Positions 26,001 to 38,118 are shown, counted from the first letter of the stretch. The stretch is DNA of 64,000 nt from Lithospermum erythrorhizon (GCA_019722365.1 JADFUC010001889.1:1302001-1366000), one strand, 5' to 3'. Notes: generated by a model from the sequence alone, not told the origin. Numbers and translations are program-made.

Positions 26001-28530
26001 CATTAAAAGCTTGGGAGTGTAAACTCACCGCATTATCAAGCCTTATTTCTTGATTTATTAATCGCGAAAGGTTGCTCTCAATCGATCGATTTGAGTAAAC
26101 AATCTCGCAAAACGCTGTGTTACGAAAGGTATTAATATGATACATGTGACCATCTTGTTGATGCATCAATAAGGACTATGAAATACCTAAATGTTCCACA
26201 CATAGGATGTATTGGCCCACATATATCACCTTTGTATACGCTCAAGAATTGGAGATTCGCTTTCCAACCTTTGTTGGGCGAAGGGCCCATAATGAGTTTA
26301 CCTTTGAGAACACGCAAGACATACCGAAGAATTTGACGACTTTTCAAGGTATGTCCAAGAGAGTTTTCAATTATTTTTCGCATCATAATTGATCCGATGG
26401 CCTAATCGGGCCTTGCCAAACAACGAACTCATCATGGATTATCAAACTTCCGATTTGATAAAGCAATTATTTCTATACTAGAAATATGTATAGTACAACC
26501 TATATGACAACATCGGGTAACTTTTCTAATATGACCTTCATACCGACATCATGCTCGTATTGAGATATTCCATTACTTCTTCACTTGTCGCTATTAACGT
26601 GTAGCTATTTTGGCGATCTCTTTGGTAAAACTACCAAGTTTTTTAAGACTTAGAGAATACGCGCATCTTTAATATGAAATTGTGTTTCTTCAAGGAACAA
26701 TATGTTAGCTCTTCCGAGCCTTCAATCAATCTTGCACCGCTTCAATATTTGATAACACTTGCTTTCAGACATTTCATCAAATACAAAAAGTGTTTTTATT
26801 TTTAGAATTAAGGCTAGCCAGAAGATTATCTACAAGATATTTCTTCTTATTCATGTTGTCGATGGCCACATGGAAATTCATTGTCACATATTATACAAAA
26901 CGAGAGTAATATTTAAAATTAAGAAAATTGATAATATAGTTGCTAAACATCACTAATAAATCAATATGCCAATGTAACACATTAATGATAACTCAAAATA
27001 AAACATCACTAAATAGTTCAATCAAACTAAAAAAAAAATGTCATACTCCTAGTAGCTTATTCAAAAGAAATAATATAAATGCGAATAGTTCTAGATGGCT
27101 TCATCTTCGTCGACTTTTCCTCCCGTGTTAACTAGGAAGTCAGCAACATCCAAGTGGGTGGAATCAAATTGTCCATGGTTAATTTCACCCATTTCCAATG
27201 TAAAGTTTGTTTCCACCTTTTTTCCTTTGTTTTTCATTGATCCCTGATAAAGATCAACAAGATGCTTTGGGGCACAACAAGTACGCCCCTACTCGCCGCC
27301 ACAACGGTAGCATATGTTCTCCAATGATTTATTCTTTGCTCTACCATTTTCTCATTGTTATTGTTCCACTTCGTTAGGAAGATGTGTTTCGCTGAGCCTA
27401 CTCATATGTCCACACCTCGATACAACGGACGCCCATGGTATAATTGACGCAGAAAACCACGGCCGCGTGGACCGCGCCCACGATTGTTTTCATTGTTTTG
27501 AATTACCGCATTCGCCGTGGAAACGGGTTGGATCCAATGGGACGAGACCTGGCGGTTTTCATCGCTAAGAGCTCATTATTTTGCTCAACTAGCAGCGTGC
27601 AACCCATTAGTTCAATATCTTCTAAAGCCATTTTCACGATGTTGCCGCAGATAATATTAGTAGCGTGAAAAGTAGAGAATGTTTTCTCTAGCATATCTTT
27701 GTCAAGATATTTTCCTCATAACTCAACCTGTGAACTAATATCAAAGCGCAGTAATTACTCACGTACACTTTTAAAATTTTAGCCTCAAATGTATCCAAAT
27801 ATAACGAGCTTTTGAGAAAATAACCATTTCAAAATATCTCTCTTTTATTTTTCAAGGTCTAGGGATCTTTACAAAGGAGATATTCATTTTCACCCTTCTC
27901 GTGAAGATGACGACGACCAAGATCATGGCCTGCTTGTCTTGAATCGTAAGTTTCATTCTCATCTTTTATAGTATCTCCAGACTTATTTTGCATCCAAATG
28001 AATCTCAGCATCTAGCACCCACGGCAAATAATTCTTTCCAGAAATGTCAAGGGCCACAAACTCAAGTTTTGCAAGGTTGGCCATTATGATACTATAATAT
28101 AAAACCATACATTTAGTCGAAGAATTGAATATGTTTTAAAATATCTCAATTAATTCTAATATTGGTGCCCCGGCCGATGGTGATTCAAAGGAATTCCGAG
28201 ATAAATAAATACGTAGTATAAAGTAGTCATGTCAACCGTGGTGAAATAGAGATGACTTGCAAGGGGCATCCACCAATGTGGCACCACATCCAATCGCTTC
28301 ATAAGTCTGGCTGTAAAAATAATAATCGGTGGTAAAGCATCTGTGCGGGTATCCACGGATGTGGCACCACCTCGATCAAGGCCATGGAACGCGACGGTGA
28401 AATCGCAGTCGGTGGCAGCATCGTGCGGGCATCCACAAATGTGGCTCCACCCCGACTTCACTAGGAGACCTATCGTCAAAACATAAATGGAAGAACGATA
28501 TAAAGAAGATTCACAGATGCTGATACCACC
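23060..28530 (-). mobile_element. Decayed Ty1-copia LTR retrotransposon
   Basis: Read on the minus strand, domains come in copia order. A primer-binding-like TGGTATCAG lies near 28520. Gag follows from about 28090 (MANLAKLEFVALDISGKNYL, then EKTFSTFHATN near 27680, then CPKHLVDLYQGS near 27250). Integrase spans 25640-26390 (GDICGPIHP, VLIDASTRWSHV, QEPNISHLRIFGSAVYVPI). A basic linker lies at 25094-25393 (LKRGRPIGSKNKNPRKRKG). Reverse transcriptase spans about 24850-23900 (GFSQRPDIDYEETYS, VYVDDLNII). The 3' untranslated segment (about 23400-23060) has the repeated ttttatcccacaagg type found in this family. Integrase before RT defines copia. Stops and frameshifts throughout make it inactive. 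No matching LTR pair could be delimited. Confidence 0.85.
28262..28460. repeat. Triplicated ~84-bp unit in the copia leader
   Basis: A gcatccaccaatgtggcacc-like core recurs at about 28262, 28346 and 28430 (steps of 84 and 83 bp), between the putative primer-binding site and gag. Confidence 0.75.
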
Positions 28531-28539
28531 CATCTTTCA

Positions 28540-31190
28540 TAATTCTAACTTTATTTAGACCATTCATCCATATTATTCTCAATCAGATATTGCCATATTT
28601 ATTAATCAATTATTATTTAAAACAAGTCAAAATAATTTATTTTCTAAAAATAATAATTATTAAAAAATAATGCATCCAAAAGAAACTTATCACTAATCAC
28701 CATAATTCTAGTGTCTCAAATTATAGTAAAACTTAAGCTCTTATTTTTTTCAAATATTTTAATAAGTTATATTACGATAAGTTATATGTAACTAACACAT
28801 TCTGAATAAATTAATTATTCCATGCACAACAATATAGTAATAATACTTTAACTAAAAATTTAAACAAAAACAGTGTCCATGGTGAAATATTAGTCTGTTC
28901 TAGTAAGTTATTGCCAAATCTTGAAAAATCACTCTATGAAGGCTCCAACAATGTAAACCATTTGGTCAAACTAATCGAAATGGTTCTGTGTTCTTAGATT
29001 AACAAACCAAATAAATAGCCTTAGTTCTAGAAAAGTAGAAATGGTTAAACAATTTGTGATGAGAAGACATTGAACAATTACTTTCTCCAATAATATCCCT
29101 AACGTACTTTATTTGTTTTTCCTTTGATCTTTAATTTAATACTCTGCATCATAATTTTTTAAAGATTTTGAGTTTGCGCTTATTATGTGATTACTCAAAT
29201 TTGATTATTGATCACTACTTTTTAATCAATGATCATTATTGAATAGAAGTATTAGTAGAATTATATTTTTTGTATTTTAAAACTCCTCCCACAATTATAA
29301 AGCATTTAATAATCTATTTTCCTCGGATTTGTTGCCTATTTTGCCTCCAATTTGGTTTTTTATCTTTTTGATTTCATGTTTTTATTTTTCTTTCTTTTAG
29401 ATTATATTTTATGTTTTGATAATTCATATTCAATTTGTAAAACATTCAATATTATTTTACTCTAATTATTCATCATCATATGGATTTAGAAAATTTGAAT
29501 TCAAATATAGAATATGCATTGCCACTTTTATCTAATTTGATTTCTTACCTTTTGATTTTATTGCTTTTATTTTGATTCGCTTTAGATTAAAGTTTTATAT
29601 TTAGATGATTCATAATTCAATTTTTATAACATTCAATATAATTTTACTATAACTATTCATCATCATAGAACCGAAAACTAGAATTCAAATATATACGGAG
29701 AAACTTCTTCTTCAAATTCGAAAAAAAAATATTAATGGTTATATTGTTTATATACATGAAATGGAAACCAACGCCACTAATTTGTGGCTTCAATGGATTT
29801 AATGGATACTCACGATATGAGGAACATACGTGTATCATAATCTAAGAAGTAATATACGGGTACGCAAATATAACAAATAATTTTAAGAATTACTTTAAAT
29901 GAAATAATGAAATCATATGATTCAATTTCTCGTGATATTCTATATTAATAACATAAACAATTATGGCTGCATTTCAAGATATACTGTGAAAAAGAATAAA
30001 CTACAAAACTAAAAGTACATATCTAACCTATATATATATATACCGGCACATACTAAGATGCTGGGTATTTCATATAACAAAATGGATATCACTCCATTAG
30101 TAACATGTGTATTACATTCCAAGTCGTTAATCCTGGGACTAGACGACGGTCCGCGAATGTCGCCTACCATCAACTCTTCCTTATTTTTGGTATTCGCTTC
30201 AACGCCTTCATCCACCTTCCTCGCGACAATCCTAGACTAAACGATGGTCGGGATGTCGCCTATTCCTTTGTTCCGGAATCCTCGCTACGTCTTAACATGT
30301 ACAAAATGTTGGGGCATTAACCGAATCCAATCGGCCTACGCTATGACGCGAACCTTCTATGAAATACCACACTTAGTTATTTCAAATAAACATCAATTTG
30401 AATATTGGCACTCTCCCTAATATTCAACCATCTACTAATTTACACATTAACACATCAATCTGAAATCCCATCATTAGTTCTTTTAGTGTATTTAGTGTAT
30501 CCGATCCTATGTTAAAATCTCATCATCTTATATGCACGGTGATTCTATTTATAACAAACTACAACATAATATTCCAAAGATAATAATTCAAAAACAACCA
30601 ATAATATTCCAAAGACATAATAATCCAAAATGACATAGTTTAAGCAACAATATTCCAAACACATAATATTCCATATTCCAAAAAAAATTCAATATTTTCA
30701 ATGTTTATCACACAAATTGGATTCAACACTAAATTGTTATTATACAACCCATTCAACACAAATAGTGTAATTTTTATTGGGTTGCAAAAAACGAAATTAA
30801 TTATAATGTCGAAAAGAAACCTGTGAATTTGGTCGTCTTCTCCATTTTTTCTTCAATATTTTCAACTTATTTGTTTGCAAATTACTCCGTACTTTAATGG
30901 TGATTTGTCCTCAAAGTCTCCTCTAATTCTCCTCAGTTTTGTTTTTGTTATTTCTTACAAGTTTTGTGGGTTTTAGTGGATTGTTTTGTGGGATGAAAAG
31001 GAAGAATTTGAATTAAATCATTCAATTCAAGAATATTTGTCATACAAGAAAACTAATTAATGATTTGGTGGGATTGAGAGAGATTAGGGAAACAAATTTA
31101 GAAGGAAGGATTTCAATTTTTTTATTTAAAATATACATTGTCAATTATATCGTTATAAACATGGTGCTTACAATTCCCGTATAACTCTAA
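28540..31190. other. AT-rich spacer with two local duplications
   Basis: No gene seen. About 29343-29520 and 29521-29697 are diverged direct copies (shared blocks ttcatcatcata, ttgaattcaaatata). Around 30132 and 30228 a GC-richer unit (atcctgggactagacgacgg, atcctagactaaacgatggt, each followed by gtcgcctay) is present twice with a 96-bp step. Confidence 0.6.
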
Positions 31191-31352
31191 CTTGTGAATT
31201 GACCTAAACAGATTAGGAGCACAAGATGAGACATATTGAGTGATGCACTCATACAGGAAGTCTAAATCACAAAAATAATTCATCTTATAGCATACCAAGA
31301 TCCTTTAATTTACATAATTTTGCAGATCAAGCTTCAGTATTTCTTTTATAGA

Positions 31353-33540
31353 TTAAGCTTCAGTAGTGTTTGTTGTTTCCCTTTTTCCCACGTTATCGGT
31401 TAATGCCTTGTTCTTCGTCTCAAAGGGGAAGAACAAGACACTGAATCCTGAAACAAAGATAACAGATGCTAGAAGCATTACTGCAGCTGTTTGATGGCAG
31501 CCAGTAACCAACCCCACGGCCGCGAGGGGACAAATCATGCCCCCTATTCTTCCTATTGCACTTGCTATTCCTACTCCAGTTGATCTTACATTTGTTGGAT
31601 ATACCTGGAAACACATATGTCATGTAACTTGAAGCCTTAAATTTTTGTTAATGATTTGAATTAAAATTTTGCAATGTGCCATGAATTTTGGGACATGAGT
31701 GTGATAGCTAGTAACAAAAAGTAGTGTTAGAATTACATACCTCGGGGGCGTAGATGCAAACAACATTGAAAGTTGATGAGATGAACATGCGAGCGCCAAA
31801 TAGTAAGGTTGTGGTAATTAGTCGTGTTTGACGAGTAACCAATGGAAGAAATAGAACGAAGCTCAATCCGAACATGATCACCATTGAAAGCTTTCGCCCT
31901 ATTCTATCCACTATAGTTGCAGATATTAAAAGCCCCGGAACCTCTGATATGCATTTTAAGGAGAATATTGGTATGTTTAGAGAAGCAAATTAAAAGTGAA
32001 TGGTTAAGTATTGAGATTGATAGGTACCTGCTAAACTGGTAATGAATACATTTATGTAAAGACTATCGTCTTGGTGATTCTTTGGAACCATGCTGATTGA
32101 CGATCCACATTTATTCCGATCACTGCTCAGCTCAGAGGTGATCAAGATGATACCATAATACGCGAATGTATTTCCGAAGAACAAAATCCAAAGTATCAAT
32201 GTTGTCCTAAGTAACTTTGTTGAAAAAAGGAGCACAATCGATGAGAATCCTTTTTTAGATTCTTGGGTTTCCACTGGTATACTTAAGCCAGTTTCTGAAG
32301 AAGAAGCAGAAGAATGTTTGTCAATAGAATGTATAGTTTGATCAGAAACAAGTATCCCATTTGGAAGGCTTCTTTTGTTCAGCATTGAGGCTCTCTCTAG
32401 AATAACTTGTGCTTCTTTTGTTCTGCCTTTATTGGATAAAAATCTTGGAGATTCTGGAATAAGAAATGAGAAGAAAAGCACAACAAATGATGGGATTGCA
32501 GATAGAGCTACTAGCCACCTCCATCCTATATTTGCCATCACAATCTGCAACATAAACAATATTATACTGTAATTCAATATTGGCGAGATTTCAAGGCCAG
32601 ACCTCTAACCATCGGTATTACTAGTAATATTATTCAGATAAACGAGATAACAACTCTTCAAGTTTGTAACTAATAGTAACTATTTATTTTATGTTATTAG
32701 GAAAAAAAAAAACCTATGAGAGCGCGGTTTTCACCATTTTTCTTATATGAAAGGCGGTGTATGTATATTTACCCAAGCGAGAGCAGCCTCAGAAATTACT
32801 CCAATGGTCCAGAAACTAGAATAGACAATCATCCAAGTGCCTCGGTTGGGTGTTGGGACGAATTCTAGGAACCATGTTTGGAACACAAGCAGTCCCCCAA
32901 GACCCATTCCAGCTATACAACGAAACATTACTAGAAACGTATAGCTCGGTGAAAAGGCACTTGCGAATCCTGCAGTTGTAGAAACAGATATTGCACCCAG
33001 AAAAGCTCTCCTACCAGGCCAAAAATAACAAAAAGAATCAGGAATGTTACACTTCTAAATGATTAGTCTTTCGCTTAACTAATAATTCTAGACATCGGTT
33101 ATGCAGAAATTAGTGAGCTTCAAATTTTAGAAGGACTACACTCGTTGATATTTGAACGGTCAACTGTGACTCGATTTTTGCAATAAACCTAAAAGTTAGA
33201 CAAACGTCATATGAAATTGCGAGAGCACTAGAAAAACGATCAACAAACTTTTTCAACTGAAGCCTTTTCCCTTATTGAGGGTTGTAAACTTGTAATGAAA
33301 TCCTAACATCCCTCTTAAGGTCTGTGACTACTAATGACGATAGAACTAGTCGTGTATAGAGTTAGGAAAAGTGAAGATGACTAACTTCCTTCCATAGGCG
33401 TCGGATAAGTAGCCCCAAGAAAATGCTCCAAGCAACATACCACCAAAAACAGCAGTTGAAATCAAGCTTTCTTGAGCCGGAGAGAGGTTCCATTGAGACT
33501 TGACTGCTGGCCCTATAAAGGATAGAAGCATCATCTCCAT
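31353..33540 (-). CDS. OCT7: OCT7/NiaP-like MFS transporter, 5'-truncated paralogue
   Basis: Five exons: 33386-33540, 32773-33010, 32028-32544, 31741-31943, 31353-31604. From the first ATG (33538-33540) they give 454 residues with no internal stop. The MFS sugar/organic-cation family signatures are present: GYLSDAYGRK, FRCIAGMGLGGLLVFQTWFL, IPESPRFL, DRIGRKLSM and VYPTNVRSTGVGIASAIGR. Compared with the intact copy at 36089-38118, the first 38 residues (N-terminus and most of TM1) are missing; homology stops at the MEMMLLS codons and a (TAC)n repeat takes their place. All downstream junctions stay in frame, so it could yield a shortened protein or be a young pseudogene. Arabidopsis OCT7 relatives are plasma-membrane or tonoplast carriers, also described as nicotinate (NiaP-type) transporters. 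Substrate here is inferred only. Confidence 0.75.
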
Positions 33541-33543
33541 GGA

Positions 33544-33550
<7 letters not shown>

Positions 33551-33592
<42 letters not shown>
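33551..33592. repeat. (ACT)14 microsatellite at the truncation point
   Basis: Fourteen perfect ACT units, read as GTA on the minus strand, sit directly upstream of codon 39-equivalent of the truncated OCT7 copy. A shorter homologous (ACT)n lies near 38703-38725, about 590 bp upstream of the intact copy's start codon. Confidence 0.95.
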
Positions 33593-33593
<1 letters not shown>

Positions 33594-33799
33594 TGAAAAA
33601 CAAATGGTTCTGCTTTGAAAAACCAACAATATTTCCCAATGTTACCTATTAAAGAAGTAAGAAACACAAAGAGAAAGTATATAAATGGAGTAATTGGTAA
33701 ATGAGTTAACCAGAAGAAGAGAGCTCTATTATGCACCTCTTATTTAGGAAACAAGAATGACCCATAATAGAGCTCCATTGAACCAGGAGACTTGGCCAA

Positions 33800-34410
33800 C
33801 TCGTTATACTGGTTTTTGTTTTTTGTTATTTACAATATTTGGTGTGAAATTGCTAACGTTTTCCGCCATTGCAGAAGCTTCAAGCTTGAAGAAATCAAGA
33901 GAGAAAATAGAGCAACCTGCTAGAATAAGGCGGGAAATTCAATTCTTGTATTGAATGAATTGCAATTGCACTGTTGTATATATAATATAGTTGGAATATA
34001 CCATGAACTAGAATACTAGATACAATCACACTTGGATTCATCCTATTCTCAATCAAATAATATACAACTGAATGTGGAACTAACTATATTCCCTTCCTCT
34101 GCATTAGCTGATATGGCAGCCTCCTTCCAGCTAACTTGGATGCCGCATGGAACTGGAAGTACTCAACCACCCCCCGCAAGATGGTGGTGGTAACAATCTC
34201 AGCTCTGAGATGATATAATTGTGTTTCTGAGAAGGCAATATCTTCGCTAAAATGTCAGCCGATTGCTCTGTTGTAGGTAAATGAGCCATTGCCAATAGGC
34301 CTTCAAGGACATTATCGCTAGTGAAATGACAATCTATATCTATGTGCTTTGTGCGATCGTGAAACACTGGGTTATGTGAAGAGCAGAACTATTGACACAA
34401 AACGATGTGA
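33800..34410 (-). mobile_element. Ty1-copia 3'-end fragment: RNase H tail, LTR-like segment, gag start
   Basis: The minus strand at 34367-34131 encodes NPVFHDRTKHIDIDCHF and HLPTTEQSADILAK, the C-terminal end of copia RNase H. A purine tract (GCGGGGGGTGG) near 34170 looks like a polypurine tract, and an LTR-like stretch follows to about 33880. Right after it, ATG at 33867-33869 opens MAENVSNFTPNIVNN, like a copia gag start, which soon hits a stop. The fragment begins within a few tens of bases of the glutaredoxin-like gene's stop codon. Confidence 0.65.
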
Positions 34411-34418
34411 TTATTATT

Positions 34419-35348
34419 TCAACAACACAATGGGCATACAATTACTCCATTTTCATTACATTTTGGACATCTTATCTGTTTCTCGCCATCTTCCTCGCAA
34501 ACAATCTTTTGGCTACCACAGCAATTAAAACACATTAGAAACCTTACCCCATTACACGAATCACAATGACCTCGAGTTTCATCAACAGGAATACCTTCAA
34601 AGAGAGGCCTAAACTTGCCTTGCTCGTGCAATGTCAATATTTTGTCAGCCCCACCAATGTACCTCCCCTTAATAAACAGCCTTGGAGGTAAAACTTTTCC
34701 GTCTAAAACTCTCCACAATTCTTCCTTATACTCCGAATGCATTGAAATGTCCCTCTCGTAGAACAAAACCCGAAAACTTTCTAGTAAAAATCGAACACTA
34801 TGGCAATCCTCAAATGTCTTACGGATCCCTCTCAGGCTCGTTGTGTAAAATATCACAGAGTCAGTACCGCCTGGTGGACAATTTTCTTGAAAATCTAACA
34901 GAGCGTTACTAGATTCTTCATCTTTTCGAGATTTTACTTCGAGTTGATCACTCATATCCTTGATAACTTCATCAAATATAGCCAACCTCTGAGCTTCTCG
35001 AGCTCGAGCTTCGATTACTGCTTGCTCAAATGCTGCAAGAAGGTTAGGATCAAAAAGGGTCCCTGAATCTAAATCCGGCCTGCGGAAATTAGATGAATCC
35101 AAATATTCAATCTTTTCCTGAGTTACATCATCTTCTTCCCTTGGCTTAATGTTCTCTTTATCATCGACTTCGCCATCAGATTGCATATCTTGATCTTTGA
35201 TTAAAGCTTTCTTGGAGTCTTGTTGAAAAGGGGTACCAAAATAGCCAGATAATTGATTGGGTTGAATTATTTTGTGAGGTTTGAAGGAGCCCATTGGCTT
35301 AATAGTCTTGAGCTTCTTCAATATGTTCCCTTTTGACATGGCCTTCAT
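34419..35348 (-). CDS. Glutaredoxin-domain protein with C-terminal CxxC cluster
   Basis: A single-exon frame of 309 residues from ATG 35346-35348; no upstream in-frame ATG exists. The N-terminal ~160 residues are basic then acidic and probably disordered. A glutaredoxin fold lies at about residues 163-250, with VIFYTTSLRGIRKTFEDC, FYERDISMHSEY and LPPRLFIKGRYIGGAD. The catalytic CPYC site is replaced by SLRG, as in the plant glutaredoxin-like group that includes Arabidopsis At3g28850 and At5g39865. The tail has paired cysteines (about 262/265, 273/276, 294/297, 305/308) resembling a DnaJ-type zinc site. A redox or iron-sulfur related function is inferred. It sits between the two OCT7-like paralogues. 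Its 3' flank is retrotransposon sequence, so its transcript end may come from that element. Confidence 0.88.
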   Translation of the reverse strand: MKAMSKGNILKKLKTIKPMGSFKPHKIIQPNQLSGYFGTPFQQDSKKALIKDQDMQSDGEVDDKENIKPREEDDVTQEKIEYLDSSNFRRPDLDSGTLFDPNLLAAFEQAVIEARAREAQRLAIFDEVIKDMSDQLEVKSRKDEESSNALLDFQENCPPGGTDSVIFYTTSLRGIRKTFEDCHSVRFLLESFRVLFYERDISMHSEYKEELWRVLDGKVLPPRLFIKGRYIGGADKILTLHEQGKFRPLFEGIPVDETRGHCDSCNGVRFLMCFNCCGSQKIVCEEDGEKQIRCPKCNENGVIVCPLCC

Positions 35349-36088
35349 CTTCCTTCGATTACGATGAGAAGATGATGTAAAGGTGTTAGCACGGTAAGAG
35401 CGCCCCCGAGTAGATGGGGAACAGAGAGATTTTGTTTGTTTTAGGTGCAGTAAAGGTGTAACGGCTAGAAATAATTGAAAATGATCCGGTGGGAAGAGGA
35501 CCACCCAGATCTATGGCTGCTAAACTCCAAACAGTAAAATATTTGATGTGAAATTACTATTTAAGCCCCCTTAATTTGTAAATGTTGTGTTTGAGGAAGT
35601 TTCATTTAGGGACAAAATAGTCATTTTCAAGATTTTTTGTTACTGTTTGGTTGTGGTTTTAGTCCTATCTCTACCTACATTCACCTAAATTCAACTTAAA
35701 ATTATTCACCCAAAAAACGAAATATAATATATTCACCCGGTCAAGGTTAATATTATCAAAACGACATTTTAATGCATTTACATGAATTCACTTTGATTCC
35801 CCTTTCCTATATTAAATTTAAAAAATTGTACTCCTCTTGATTCACCTCAACCCAAACGTACCATTAATAAACTTCATACATTTTAAATTTTGTAAAACTG
35901 AATGTCTTACATTTGACAATTGTAGTGTTTCCATATGCATTGCATGCTTCCATACAACTTGTGAATTCAGCTACACTAATTACAAGTCCAGGATGAGACA
36001 TACTGAATCATGCATTCATTCTATCTAAATCACAAAAATAATTCATCTTATAGCATACCAAGAGCTTTAATTTACATAATTTTGCAGA

Positions 36089-38118
36089 CTAAGCTCCAGT
36101 AGAGTTTGTTGTTTCCCTTTTCCCCACGTTATCGGTTAAGGCCCTGTTCGTCGTCTCGAAGGGGAAGAACATGACACTGAATCCTGAAACAAAGATAACA
36201 GATGCTAGAAGCATGACTGCCGCTGTTTGATGGCAGCCAGTCACCAACCCTACAGCTACAAGAGGACAAATCATGCCCCCTATTCTTCCTATTGCACTTG
36301 CTATTCCTACTCCAGTTGATCTTACATTTGTTGGATATACCTGGAAACTCAAATGTCATGTAACTTGAAGCATTAATTTATTTTGTTAATGGTTTGAATT
36401 AAAATAATGTAATGTGACATGAATTTTTCGACATAAGTGTGATATCTAGTAACAAAAAGTAGTGTTGGAACAACATACCTCGGGGGCGTAGATGCAAACA
36501 ACATTGAAAGTTGATGAGATGAACATGCGAGCGCCAAATAGTAAGGTTGTGGTAATTAGTCGTGTTTGACGAGTAACCAATGGAAGAAATAGAACGAAGC
36601 TCAATCCGAACATGATCACCATTGAAAGCTTTCGCCCTATTCTATCCACTATAGTTGCAGATATTAAAAGCCCCGGAACCTCTGATATGCATTTTAAGGG
36701 AAAGATTGTCAGAAGCAAATTAAAAGTGAATGGTCAAGTATTTAGATTGATAGGTACCTGCTAAACTGGTAATGAATACATTTATGTAAAGACTATCGTC
36801 TTGGTGATTCTTTGGAACCATGCTGATTGACGATCCACATTTATTCCGATCACTGCTCAGCTCAGAGGTGATCAAGATGATACCATAATACGCGAATGTA
36901 TTTCCGAAGAACAAAATCCAAAGTATCAATGTTGTCCTAAGTAACTTTGTTGAAAAAAGGAGCACAATCGATGAGAATCCTTTTTTAGATTCTTGGGTTT
37001 CCACCGGTAGAGTTAAGACAGTTTCTGAAGGTGTTGAATGTTGGTCAAGAGAATGTTTAGTTTGATCAGAAACAAGTGTCCCATTAGGAAGGCTTGTTTT
37101 GTTTAGGACTGAGGCTCTCTCTAGAATAACTTGTGCTTCTTTTGTTCTGCCTTTATTGGATAAAAATCTTGGAGATTCTGGAATGAGAAATGAGAAGAAA
37201 AGCACAACAAATGATGGGACTGCAGAGAGAGCTACTAGCCACCTCCATCCCATATTCGGCATCACAATCTGCAACATAAACAGTACCATAAGTCTATATA
37301 GGCGAGATTTGAACCTTGACCTTTAGCAATTAGTATTACTAGTAATATTATTAAGATAAACGCGATAACAAGTCTTCAAATTGTAACTCATAGCAACCAT
37401 TTATCTTATATTATTAAAAAATATCTATGAAAGCGCGATTTCACCATATTTTTTTTTTGAATAAAGGTGATGTATATTTACCCAAGCGAGAGCAGCCTCA
37501 GAAATTACTCCAATGGTCCAGAAACTAGAATAGACAATCATCCAAGTGCCTCGGTTGGGTGTTGGGACGAATTCTAGGAACCATGTTTGGAACACAAGCA
37601 GTCCCCCAAGACCCATTCCAGCTATACAACGAAACATTACTAGGAACTTATAGCTTGGTGAGAAGGCACTTGCAAATCCTGCAGTTGTAGAAACAGATAC
37701 TGCACCCAGAAAAGCTCTCCTACCAGGCCAAATATAACCCAAAAAAAATCAGGAATGTTATACTACTAATGACGATAGAACTAGTTTCGACTACTGATGA
37801 CAATAAAACTAGTTCTGTACAGAATTAGGAAAGCATGAATATGACTAACTTCCTTCCATAGGCGTCGGATAAGTAGCCCCAAGAAAATGCTCCAAGCAAC
37901 ATACCACCAAAAACAGCAGTTGAAATCAAGCTTTCTTGAGCCGGAGAGAGGTTCCATTGAGACTTGACTACTGGTCCTATAAATGAGAGAAGCATCATCT
38001 CCATAGCTTCCGCTATCCAACCAAGTCCTCCATACACAAGTAACAGACTTTGGAACGTCCCAAATCTCACTGCAGATAAAGCTTCATCCAATGTGTACAC
38101 ACTTGTTTGATCTCCCAT
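36089..38118 (-). CDS. OCT7: OCT7/NiaP-like MFS transporter, intact paralogue
   Basis: Five exons: 37850-38118, 37482-37719, 36758-37268, 36479-36681, 36089-36340, coding for 490 residues. This is close to the ~500 of Arabidopsis OCT7 (from memory). It begins MGDQTSVYTLDEALSAVRFG and TM1 follows. The MFS loop motif GYLSDAYGRK is at residues 81-90; IPESPRFL follows TM6, and a long variable cytoplasmic loop lies between TM6 and TM7. The second half has DRIGRKLSM and YPTNVRSTGVGIASAIGR. The family transports organic cations/carnitine-like solutes or nicotinate; I infer one of these. The duplicated unit includes 3' flank (35935 onward) and 5' flank (to about 39005), matching 31180-33800 around the truncated copy. 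The duplicates therefore lie in tandem, with the glutaredoxin-like gene between them. Confidence 0.88.

Noticed and set aside
27314..27668. Plus-strand frames near 27.4 kb
   Set aside because: Antisense to copia gag relics.
28156..28533. 125-codon minus-strand frame
   Set aside because: Overlaps the copia primer-binding region and triplicated leader; no protein family resemblance.
33362..33736. Minus-strand frame with a poly-serine run
   Set aside because: Another frame of the (ACT)n microsatellite; opens with GTG, not ATG, and does not keep the OCT7 frame.
35349..35504. N-terminal extension of the glutaredoxin-like frame
   Set aside because: No ATG; the extension starts at GTG and lies in promoter or 5' UTR.
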